A DNA stretch of 5,123 nucleotides from Candidatus Syntropharchaeum sp. (GTDB lineage: Archaea > Halobacteriota > Syntropharchaeia > Alkanophagales > Methanospirareceae). Every line of letters starts with the position of its first letter. Position 1 is the first letter of the stretch. A model generated the notes under the pieces. That model saw only the letters and a program-made list of their open reading frames with translations, did not search any database and had not been told where the DNA came from. Of the stretch, positions 1-5,123 are shown piece by piece. A program made the translations under genes and the position numbers. The stretch covers positions 1 to 5,123 of the forward strand of contig JADHYP010000103.1 in the NCBI GenBank assembly GCA_016782355.1. The letters are read 5' to 3'.

Positions 1-630
1 AATCATAGACACATATATATTCCATATACCAATAGAGATAAAATTAACTGCGATAGCACCTAATAATAACCCCATAACACGTGTTACCACTAAAGAGCCA
101 CTAACGCCCAATATTCTATTGATTTTATCCGCAAATCTGAAGATGAGATAAGCCAGAGCAAAGGTTAATAATATGGCTAATATCGCCATTATTTTCAATT
201 CCAGCGTTTGACCTGTTCTTATGACCACTATTACAGTTGTAATTGCACCCGGACCGGTTAATAATGGCATAGCAATGGGAAATACAGAAATATCTTCTCT
301 TTTGGTAGCATCTTTTATCTCTTCTGCGGTTACACTTTCGCGTGAGACTTTTGCATGCAGCATGTCTAATGCGACTATAAAAAGTAATATACCTCCTGCA
401 ACTCTTAAGCAGTCCACGGTCACGCCAAAAAATCTCAATATCAACTCTCCTGATATAGCAAAAACAATTGCCAAAACACATGCTACCGTAACTGAGCGTT
501 TCGCTATCTCTCTTCTTTCTGTTGCACTCATTCCTGCGGTTAACGAGATGAAAGTGATTAGCCCACCAACTGGATTTACGATAACAAATATTGATGCGAA
601 TGCGTAAATGAAGAATGCTATTGCTTCCAT
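1..630 (-). CDS. MarC family integral membrane protein (3' end open at window edge)
   Basis: This frame starts at ATG 630 and stays open for 210 codons to base 1 without a stop. MarC proteins are usually about 200-220 residues, so only the last few residues and the stop are probably missing. MarC (formerly MarC/UPF0056) proteins are six-helix inner-membrane proteins of uncertain function; the original link to multiple antibiotic resistance was not upheld. Visible hallmarks are an Asn-Pro pair in the first helix (residues 19-20, VIVNPVGG) and the family signature PIAMPLLTGPGAITT at about residues 118-132. Together these mark the two halves of the fold. Hydrophobic segments lie at about 1-30, 45-68, 74-90, 115-137, 146-165 and 183-208. 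A charged loop at about 92-113 separates the halves. The start overlaps the MFS gene by 13 nt and has a GGAGGA site 7 nt upstream, inside that gene, so it is the last visible gene of the operon. Family assignment is confident; substrate and role are unknown. Confidence 0.93.
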   Translation of the reverse strand, partial: MEAIAFFIYAFASIFVIVNPVGGLITFISLTAGMSATERREIAKRSVTVACVLAIVFAISGELILRFFGVTVDCLRVAGGILLFIVALDMLHAKVSRESVTAEEIKDATKREDISVFPIAMPLLTGPGAITTVIVVIRTGQTLELKIMAILAILLTFALAYLIFRFADKINRILGVSGSLVVTRVMGLLLGAIAVNFISIGIWNIYVSMI

Positions 631-2132
631 TGCCGATTCCTCCGATTCTTCCTCACTCTTACCTTTACAAACGTAGTTCTAACAATAGAAAATGGAAATT
701 GAACCATTTGACGAAGTCCACCAGCGGTGGAGAAATTTCTTAACGGTCTTTTTACCTCCGAAATAAGTTCACGAGCGACAATTTTCTCTTTTACCTCTCC
801 CTCCTCTTTTACCATAGCCAATCGGTGGATAGAATACAAACCTATTAAGAAAGCGAGGAAGAAGAAGAAATCCCACTGCTGGAAGTCCAACGTTGGAATA
901 AGCAGTTCTCCTGTTGGACTTGTATATTTTAGCGTCCAGGCAAGTTCACGTCCAGCAAAGAAGTCGGCAAACTTACCACCTAAAACTGGTGCAATACCTG
1001 CTGCTAACGAATTAACAAGACTATTTGCGGCTAAATATGCGGTTGCCTGCCCCTTTGGTGCCAATTTAAGCCCGATGTTTCCCGAAGCCAGAGTTACCCC
1101 TGCCGTGGAAATGCCCATAAAGATGTGTATGGCTATTAGTAACGGAATAGTTAATATATACTTCTCAGGCAGGGTTGTAAAAGTCCATGCGAGGATGCAC
1201 AGCATGAATAAAGGACCGCTGACGCCAAGCACCGATTTGTTACTGAAACGGTCTGAAAATCTACCCCAGAGTCGTAAAAATGCAAGACTTGTTAGTTGAC
1301 TCAATACCAGGAGAGCAATAATAAACGACATGTCCATTTGTAATCGTTTAAGCATGTAAACGGTAAAAAAGGGAGCAGCTAAATTGACGGCAAAATTCCA
1401 TGACCCCAAAAACGTGATGAGGTTTTTAAAGTTGGCATCCTTAAATGGCTGCAAGATTAGTTTTAAAATTTTTGGTTTTTCCTCTACGGGTGCCATACGA
1501 GGCTCTGGTATGGTGGATATGAAGTAAACGCCAAGCATACCCGCAAGGAATCCGAAGAAAAAAAGAATTGAATAGCCGTATAATTCATAATCAGGAAACA
1601 GCTTTTTCCAGTAGTCAATATAAAATCCAGCAGCAAGGCTAAGCGGGATACCCAATGCAGTTGCCAAGCTCATTCGTTTAGAGTAAAACGCACCCAATCG
1701 GTCTTGTGGTACGAGGTCATGCATCCAGGGGCTCCAACTGCTGTTTCCAACCGCACCGAACGTCGCATAGAGTAATAGTGCAATAATGAGAAAGCTTAAC
1801 CCTGCTTCAATAGAGAACAAGAATGGGATTAAGGCAATTGCCAACCAGAATATTCTGCTCGATGCGGTTGCATACACAGTAATTGCCCGTCTAACCCGGT
1901 ATTTCTCAATCAAATAAATCGAGGGAATCTGAATCAACTGCGCTAACGGAGGGATAGCAGCAAGAAGTCCAATCATCAGGTTAGAAGCCCCGAGCTTCAA
2001 CGCAAAGGCGACCAGGAAGACACCTCCCGTCAGCGTTACCATCGTTTGCGTGGTTAAACCATCTTTGATAACACTTCTTAGACCTTTTTGGATTTCTTCT
2101 TCCGTTAAGGTATCTTTAACTGCGAATCTCAT
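618..2132 (-). CDS. Major facilitator superfamily transporter, substrate unknown
   Basis: A 504-residue polytopic membrane protein with about 12 hydrophobic segments: roughly 31-48, 51-75, 90-107, 110-129, 153-173, 186-207, 240-260, 268-288, 301-320, 325-349, 363-385 and 419-439. This is the six-plus-six layout of MFS secondary transporters. The loop after segment 8 (WGRFSDRFSNKSVL, about 289-302) resembles the MFS motif A, G-x-x-x-D-R-x-x-x-K/R. The equivalent loop after segment 2 (EKYRVRR, 76-82) is degenerate. The cytoplasmic segment between the two halves spans about 208-240. Two additions stand out: an acidic N-terminal region before helix 1 and a roughly 60-residue positively charged C-terminal tail (about 441-504). 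The start at ATG 2132 is 7 nt after the stop of the upstream gene; a GAGAGG lies 12 nt before it, a somewhat long spacing. The stop TAG at 618-620 lies inside the MarC gene. The superfamily call is firm. The substrate cannot be read from the sequence; an exporter or a nutrient carrier are both possible. Confidence 0.88.
   Translation of the reverse strand: MRFAVKDTLTEEEIQKGLRSVIKDGLTTQTMVTLTGGVFLVAFALKLGASNLMIGLLAAIPPLAQLIQIPSIYLIEKYRVRRAITVYATASSRIFWLAIALIPFLFSIEAGLSFLIIALLLYATFGAVGNSSWSPWMHDLVPQDRLGAFYSKRMSLATALGIPLSLAAGFYIDYWKKLFPDYELYGYSILFFFGFLAGMLGVYFISTIPEPRMAPVEEKPKILKLILQPFKDANFKNLITFLGSWNFAVNLAAPFFTVYMLKRLQMDMSFIIALLVLSQLTSLAFLRLWGRFSDRFSNKSVLGVSGPLFMLCILAWTFTTLPEKYILTIPLLIAIHIFMGISTAGVTLASGNIGLKLAPKGQATAYLAANSLVNSLAAGIAPVLGGKFADFFAGRELAWTLKYTSPTGELLIPTLDFQQWDFFFFLAFLIGLYSIHRLAMVKEEGEVKEKIVARELISEVKRPLRNFSTAGGLRQMVQFPFSIVRTTFVKVRVRKNRRNRQWKQ
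638..643 (-). promoter_or_regulatory. Shine-Dalgarno site for the MarC gene
   Basis: GGAGGA on the minus strand sits 7 nt before the ATG at 630, inside the 3' coding end of the MFS gene. It fixes the MarC start and indicates translational coupling, because ribosomes finishing the MFS gene pass directly over this site. Confidence 0.8.
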
Positions 2133-2139
2133 GTTATCG

Positions 2140-2610
2140 TCATTCCTCTCTGAATAGAGCCCTCAAGACCTCAATAGGACCGTACACCACATTTCTGTCG
2201 CCTTCTTGTATCATCTCTTTCGCTTTTGGGATAGGGATCCAATTTTTGCCTCGTTCGATGCCCAAAACCCGGAATCCCTTCTCTGTTAATTTACTTTCTG
2301 AAAGAGAAATGGATAGCTGATACCCTTCGCTGGTTACAAGGGAGGACGTAGCAGTTATGATGACAGTAACAATCCCTGCATTACCCAGTATCATGAGCCA
2401 ACTGACAATCCTCCGCCTTTCGGGATGGTTCACGATGGATTCTGCTTCTTTTGTTGTAAATCCAGTTCCTGAGAAAGCTGATAGCGCCTGAAACACTGCC
2501 CTTTTCCTATCCATCCCGGTCATCATCAAGGCGATAGCGGCTGCTCTTACGATGAGAAAAGACACAAAGATCACGAGCAAAGTGGGCACGAGAAAATATA
2601 ATCCATCCAT
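2140..2610 (-). CDS. Small membrane protein with KtrB/TrkH-like pore-loop motif and TrkA_C-like tail
   Basis: I place the start at ATG 2610, giving 156 residues. A GTG at 2619 is in frame but lies inside a near-perfect AGGAGGTG site that is spaced 6 nt from the ATG. Residues 5-30 form one membrane helix. Residues 37-54 (AVFQALSAFSGTGFTT) resemble the pore-loop and filter segment of Trk/Ktr potassium channels, and the stretch NHPERRR then LGNAGIVTVI (61-84) leads into a second helix. From about 96 the protein is soluble and looks like a TrkA_C (RCK C-lobe) domain: GFRVLGIERG, IPIP, then EGDRNVVYGP near 136-145. From memory, relatives with the same N-terminal motif carry about 70-80 more residues between the second helix and this tail, including two more helices, so this copy seems shortened. 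It may regulate or form a cation channel; its neighbours CorA and MFS fit an ion-homeostasis role. The domain calls are moderately sure and the function is inference. Confidence 0.75.
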   Translation of the reverse strand: MDGLYFLVPTLLVIFVSFLIVRAAAIALMMTGMDRKRAVFQALSAFSGTGFTTKEAESIVNHPERRRIVSWLMILGNAGIVTVIITATSSLVTSEGYQLSISLSESKLTEKGFRVLGIERGKNWIPIPKAKEMIQEGDRNVVYGPIEVLRALFREE

Positions 2611-2616
2611 GTTATC

Positions 2617-2624
2617 CACCTCCT
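2617..2624 (-). promoter_or_regulatory. Strong Shine-Dalgarno site that decides the start of the TrkA_C-like gene
   Basis: AGGAGGTG on the minus strand lies 6 nt upstream of ATG 2610 and overlaps both the corA stop codon TAG (2625-2623) and an in-frame GTG (2619-2617). The GTG is therefore unlikely to be the initiation codon. The arrangement also suggests that translation of this gene is coupled to termination on corA. Confidence 0.82.
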
Positions 2625-3690
2625 ATAACCATTTTTTCTTCCTGACATAAATTACCATTCCTATACCTACACTCGCCATTAAAAATAAAGCCGTAAAATA
2701 TCCCCAACGCCACTCTAATTCAGGCATATATCTAAAGTTCATTCCGTAAACCCCTGCAAGGAAAGTCAAGGGAATAAAAATTGTTGCAATAATGGTAAGC
2801 ACCTTCATAACCTCGTTCATCTTGTTGCTTATGCTGGAAAGGTAAACGTCAAGTATTCCCGAAAGCATATCCCTGAACGTCTCCACGGTATCAATGACCT
2901 GAATTGTGTGGTCATAGACATCTCTGAGGTAGATTCCCGTAGATTCTTTGATGAGTGAAGATTCTCCTCTCTCCAATTCACTGATAACCTCCCTGAGAGG
3001 CCATATAGATTTACGCAAGAATATCAGCTCTCTCCTTAACCCGTGTATCTCCTGAAGTGTTTGGGTTGAAGGATTTTCTACCAGTTCCTCATCCAGGAAC
3101 TCTATCCTTTCCCCTATTTTTTCAAGAATCGCGAAATAATTATCTACGACAGAATCCACTAACGTGTATGCTAAATAATCCGCACCTTTTTTTCTTATAC
3201 GTCCCTTATTCTTCCTGATTCTTTCCCGGATGGGCTCAAAAACATCCCTTTCCTTCTCTCGAAATGAAATAACGAAATTTTGCCCAAGGATGATGCTTAT
3301 TTGCTCTGCATCAATCTCATCATCTTCCTCGTTATAATTGAGCATTTTCAAAACGACATAGACATAATCCTCCAAGTCATCCATCTTAGGACGCTGCCCC
3401 GTGTTGAGAATGTCTTCCATTACAAGAGGGTGGATGCCAAAATGATTGCCTATTTTTTCCATGATGTCCACCTGATGGATGCCAGCCATGTTTATCCAGG
3501 TAACGGTCGGCGTGTCTTTGTATGGAAAACACTCTTCAATGGATTTTAATTCCTTCTCCTCATATCGCTCGCTATCATAATCGAAAACGGTAATTATAAC
3601 CTTTTCAACCTTCTTTTCTCCTACATAAGCGAGAGTCCCCGGAGGGAGACCGCCCTTCTCTGACCTCTTTTTAAAGTGTTTTGGCATCAT
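2623..3690 (-). CDS. corA: CorA family divalent metal cation channel (Mg2+/Co2+/Ni2+)
   Basis: A 355-residue protein of usual CorA length and layout. CorA forms pentameric channels in the cytoplasmic membrane that admit Mg2+ (also Co2+ or Ni2+) and are gated by metal binding to a large cytoplasmic funnel. The funnel domain covers about residues 1-290 and contains the typical HPLVMEDILNTGQRPK segment (87-102) and a long charged helical stalk from about 150 to 295. Two membrane helices follow at about 295-315 and 330-348. The hallmark YGMN tetrad is at 315-318 at the end of the first helix, followed by the short external loop with MPELEW (322-327). The C-terminus is basic (RKKKWL), as expected for a cytoplasmic end. 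The start is one of two adjacent ATG codons at 3690 and 3687. A TATA-like element lies 51 nt upstream, and the Shine-Dalgarno match is weak, so this is the likely first gene of the operon. Family assignment is very confident; which metal is carried is not determined. Confidence 0.95.
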   Translation of the reverse strand: MMPKHFKKRSEKGGLPPGTLAYVGEKKVEKVIITVFDYDSERYEEKELKSIEECFPYKDTPTVTWINMAGIHQVDIMEKIGNHFGIHPLVMEDILNTGQRPKMDDLEDYVYVVLKMLNYNEEDDEIDAEQISIILGQNFVISFREKERDVFEPIRERIRKNKGRIRKKGADYLAYTLVDSVVDNYFAILEKIGERIEFLDEELVENPSTQTLQEIHGLRRELIFLRKSIWPLREVISELERGESSLIKESTGIYLRDVYDHTIQVIDTVETFRDMLSGILDVYLSSISNKMNEVMKVLTIIATIFIPLTFLAGVYGMNFRYMPELEWRWGYFTALFLMASVGIGMVIYVRKKKWL

Positions 3691-3740
3691 TTACTACTCA
3701 CACGTTATTCCTTTTCTAACCTTTAATTTATGAAGATGGA

Positions 3741-3748
3741 CATATAAA
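3741..3748 (-). promoter_or_regulatory. Putative archaeal TATA box for the corA operon
   Basis: TTTATATG on the minus strand resembles the archaeal TATA consensus. Assuming the usual spacing of about 25 nt, transcription would start near 3718-3722, leaving a leader of about 30 nt before the corA ATG. It begins 3 nt after the stop of the nitrilase remnant, in the only real intergenic space of the window. No clear BRE is visible directly upstream. The call assumes an archaeal host; in a bacterium this would carry little weight. Confidence 0.5.
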
Positions 3749-3750
3749 GG

Positions 3751-3852
3751 TCAATCGAGCTCAATGGATGCAATCTCTTCTCCCTTTTTACACGCATATA
3801 TGAACTCTCCAAGGGGTGATACAACTATACTTTTCCCAAGATACATATAAGT
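3751..3852 (-). pseudogene. C-terminal remnant of a nitrilase / carbon-nitrogen hydrolase
   Basis: A minus-strand frame follows a TGA at 3855-3853 and runs 33 codons to a TGA at 3753-3751. An internal ATG at 3846 would give a 31-residue peptide. The residues read LGKSIVVSPLGEF, then IYACKKGEEIASIELD. This fits the C-terminal strands of nitrilase-superfamily amidases, whose consensus is roughly G-x-S-x-I-x-x-P-x-G-x-(I/V) followed by G-E-E and a strand ending in (I/L)-D. The catalytic Glu-Lys-Cys triad lies far upstream in real enzymes and is absent here, so this cannot be an active hydrolase. The normal extension after the last strand is also missing. It lies between the broken methyltransferase and the corA promoter, which suggests that a deletion removed most of a hydrolase gene once located here. 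Family recognition is good for such a short segment, but it rests on one motif. Confidence 0.6.
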
Positions 3853-3898
3853 TCATCATGAACGCCGCCAAAAAATTCCTATGCGTTGAGAAATCATC
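3841..3898 (-). pseudogene. Possible out-of-frame C-terminal tail of the methyltransferase
   Basis: Directly after the stop at 3899-3897, a one-base shift at the run of seven T (minus strand; 3905-3899) opens a frame reading DDFSTHRNFLAAFMMNLYVS. Joined to the preceding IEQFF, this gives QFFDDFSTHRNFLAAF. From memory this resembles the end of related methyltransferases, where an acidic FFE/D-x-F element is followed by a W/R-N-x-L helix. If correct, the gene has a second frameshift and ends near the point where the nitrilase remnant begins. The match relies on recall of the family and is short, so it is tentative. Confidence 0.3.
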
Positions 3899-4624
3899 AA
3901 AAAAACTGTTCAATGTGGAAGTCAAAAATCTTTTCTACTTTTATTCTGCTACTTGCTTCTCCTACCATCTTCAACATATCCTCACGTGTCATCAATCGGT
4001 AAGGAAAACTCGCTTCCACGCTTCCGGGTAAATAAGACATCCTGTAATCCATCCATTCCTCTCCCCACAAACTCTGCCATTCATAAGAGTATGCACCAAC
4101 CAATCACAGAGCACGAAGCAACCATCGCTATAATCAGCTATATCTCCTAAAAGAAGAATATTCTGCTCGTCGTCTAGATGTGATAGCGTCGCGTATGATG
4201 TGAAATAAAAGTCATAATCATCCTTAAAAGGCAGTCCGCTACTGAAATCCGCTACTTCAAACGACATATTTGTCTTATCCTTATAAATCACCCTCGCTTC
4301 TTCGATGAAGTTCTCGTTTATGTCGAAGCCTTTGTATTCCATGTTTTCAGAAATTTTCGCAAGCAACTCATAGCCATCTCCATACCCGCATCCCATCTCA
4401 AGAACTTTTATCCTTTTCTCTCCCCTATTTCCAAGCTTTTTCATGTATGGTCTTACAAAGATTCTTATTATCTCATCTTCCCAAAAAGTGCGCACATTAT
4501 CGTATTTTCCGATGAGACCAGTTCTTCTTTTATAGTAACCGCTGCTTATAGCTTCGTCATAAGCTCTTTTACTTTTAACATCCATTTCGTGAGTTTTTTC
4601 CAATCTTTCATGCATCTTTGCCAT
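3897..4624 (-). pseudogene. Class I SAM-dependent methyltransferase, frameshifted
   Basis: The reading starts at ATG 4624, 5 nt after a GAGAGTGA site and overlapping the 3' end of the asparagine synthase gene by 17 nt; a TTG at 4639 and an ATG at 4615 are weaker choices. Residues 74-84 (VLEMGCGYGDG) are the glycine-rich SAM-binding motif I. FDINENFIEEAR (about 100-111) carries the acidic ribose-binding position, and FEVADF (132-137) is the next strand. The frame is sound to CDWL (residues 173-176, ending at 4097). It then reads an unlikely basic/cysteine tail to a stop at 3992. A frame offset by one base takes over exactly there: GAYSYEWQSLW, MDYRMSYL, SFPYRLMTREDML and IKVEKIFDF, ending at 3897. 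These are the expected next blocks of this methyltransferase type. A single missing base within the GG at 4097-4096 explains the break. The reconstructed product is about 242 residues. It is either a genuine pseudogene or a sequencing/assembly indel. The substrate is unknown; the neighbouring amidotransferase suggests small-molecule modification. Confidence 0.8.
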
Positions 4625-5123
4625 TTTTGTCACTCTCAAGGCATTGATTGACCTTTGTTATCTCATGCATATATGCCCGCATCTCTGGCGTTCCATAATC
4701 CTCATCCAAATATCGATAGTTCGATCCCTTATCCGCGATTTTGACTGCATCTGCCTTTTTCCCTTCAAAGTATTCCTCTGCAACCTTTTTTATCAGACTA
4801 TGCACACCCGACCCAGACTGCGCCATATCCTTTCCCCGATATGCCGTGTAGTGCGGCACACCAAGCATTGCTGCAACTCTTCTGTGAACCCATTTCCTGA
4901 TTGAATCCTCACCATCCTTTATCTTAAGTCTTGGAGAAATCCTCATTGCACATTCTACAACATTTCTATCCAGATATGGAACGCGTAACTCAACGGAATG
5001 AGCCATTGTAACTTTGTCTTCCCTTTCAAGCGTATCGTCATAGGCTAAGTCAATGTCTTCCCATAACTTGTCGTGAAGTTTCAAGAACCCATCATCACTT
5101 ACAACATCTTTATACCACCAGTA
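4608..5123 (-). CDS. Asparagine synthase (glutamine-hydrolysing) family protein, C-terminal part
   Basis: The frame is open at the window edge and gives 171 residues before a TGA at 4610-4608. It is the C-terminal part of the synthetase (ATP-pyrophosphatase type) domain of the AsnB superfamily, which activates a carboxylate with ATP and transfers ammonia to form an amide. Key sequence is DKVTMAHSVELRVPYLD (residues 36-52 of the visible part), the conserved block S-x-E-x-R-x-P-(Y/F)-L-D of the synthetase domain. It is followed by LKIKDGEDSIRKWVHRR and the RGKDMAQSGSG element (86-96), matching the R-x-K-x-x-x-Q-x-G-S-G motif of the family. A TTG at 5084 is not a start, because recognisable sequence (YKDVVSDDGFLKLHDKLW) continues upstream to the edge. 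Whether an N-terminal glutaminase domain exists cannot be seen. The gene overlaps the methyltransferase start by 17 nt, as in an operon. It may make asparagine itself, or be a tailoring amidotransferase for a sugar, peptide or cofactor; the damaged modification genes next to it make the latter worth considering. Confidence 0.88.
   Translation of the reverse strand, partial: YWWYKDVVSDDGFLKLHDKLWEDIDLAYDDTLEREDKVTMAHSVELRVPYLDRNVVECAMRISPRLKIKDGEDSIRKWVHRRVAAMLGVPHYTAYRGKDMAQSGSGVHSLIKKVAEEYFEGKKADAVKIADKGSNYRYLDEDYGTPEMRAYMHEITKVNQCLESDKNGKDA
4630..4637 (-). promoter_or_regulatory. Shine-Dalgarno-like site for the methyltransferase gene
   Basis: GAGAGTGA on the minus strand lies 5 nt before ATG 4624 and inside the last codons of the asparagine synthase gene. 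It is an imperfect version of GGAGGTGA. It favours ATG 4624 over the TTG at 4639, which lies upstream of the site, and suggests that the two genes were co-transcribed. Confidence 0.5.

Noticed and set aside
125..607. Open frames on both strands inside the first 630 bases (221-607 plus, 125-481 minus)
   Set aside because: Both are shadows of the MarC frame, which carries family motifs over its whole length and has a good ribosome binding site.
727..1299. A 190-codon open frame on the plus strand
   Set aside because: It lies antisense within the MFS gene, has low-complexity lysine- and serine-rich translation with no recognisable motif, and is explained by the codon pattern of the real gene.
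2617..2619. GTG as start codon of the TrkA_C-like gene
   Set aside because: It overlaps the AGGAGGTG ribosome binding site that is correctly spaced for the ATG at 2610.
3862..3878. EFFGG in a third minus-strand frame, similar to the FFGG seen in some nitrilases
   Set aside because: A stop codon lies directly before it, and the expected S-x-I-x-x-P-x-G follows only in another frame where it is already complete (LGKSIVVSPLGEF). The match would duplicate the same structural position, so I treat it as chance.
4089..4106. Programmed -1 ribosomal frameshift in the methyltransferase
   Set aside because: The local sequence has no canonical slippery heptamer and this enzyme family is not known for recoding, so decay or a sequencing indel is simpler.
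3816..4150. Plus-strand frames of 65-71 codons across the decayed region
   Set aside because: They show no motif and no ribosome binding site, and they lie opposite recognisable methyltransferase and nitrilase remnants.
4644..4904. An 86-codon plus-strand frame opposite the asparagine synthase gene
   Set aside because: It is antisense to a well-supported conserved gene and has no recognisable content.

Overview
The window is most likely from an archaeon, probably a euryarchaeote-like lineage. It has moderately AT-rich DNA, strong AGGAGGTG-type Shine-Dalgarno sites inside operons, and a TTTATATG element upstream of corA at a distance that fits an archaeal TATA box with a short leader. This rests on signals and protein style, not on a marker gene, so the lineage is an inference. 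Every supported gene lies on the minus strand; the long plus-strand frames are shadows.

Read in transcription order, from high to low coordinates, the window has two halves. The upstream half (about 5123-3751) starts with the C-terminal part of an asparagine synthase-type amidotransferase that runs in from outside the window. It overlaps a class I SAM-dependent methyltransferase whose frame breaks near 4097; the rest of the protein continues in another frame down to 3897, and a possible tail continues in a third frame. Just beyond lies a 31-34 codon scrap that matches the C-terminal end of a nitrilase / carbon-nitrogen hydrolase. This half looks like a decaying biosynthetic (amide or small-molecule modification) locus.

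The downstream half (3749-1) is a compact four-gene membrane-protein operon: CorA divalent-cation channel, a small membrane protein with a KtrB/TrkH-like pore-loop motif and a TrkA_C-like tail, a 12-helix MFS transporter, and a MarC-family protein that is open at the window edge. Gaps are 12 and 7 nt, the last pair overlaps by 13 nt, and the ribosome binding sites lie in the 3' ends of the preceding genes, so the four are probably co-transcribed and translationally coupled. A TATA-like promoter sits immediately after the nitrilase remnant. The set suggests ion homeostasis combined with transport of an unknown solute.

I see no tRNA, rRNA, CRISPR array, insertion sequence or integrase. The points most worth a second look are the broken methyltransferase, the nitrilase scrap, and the unusually short pore-loop/TrkA_C protein. 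I did not find a convincing new multi-gene defence or mobile system.
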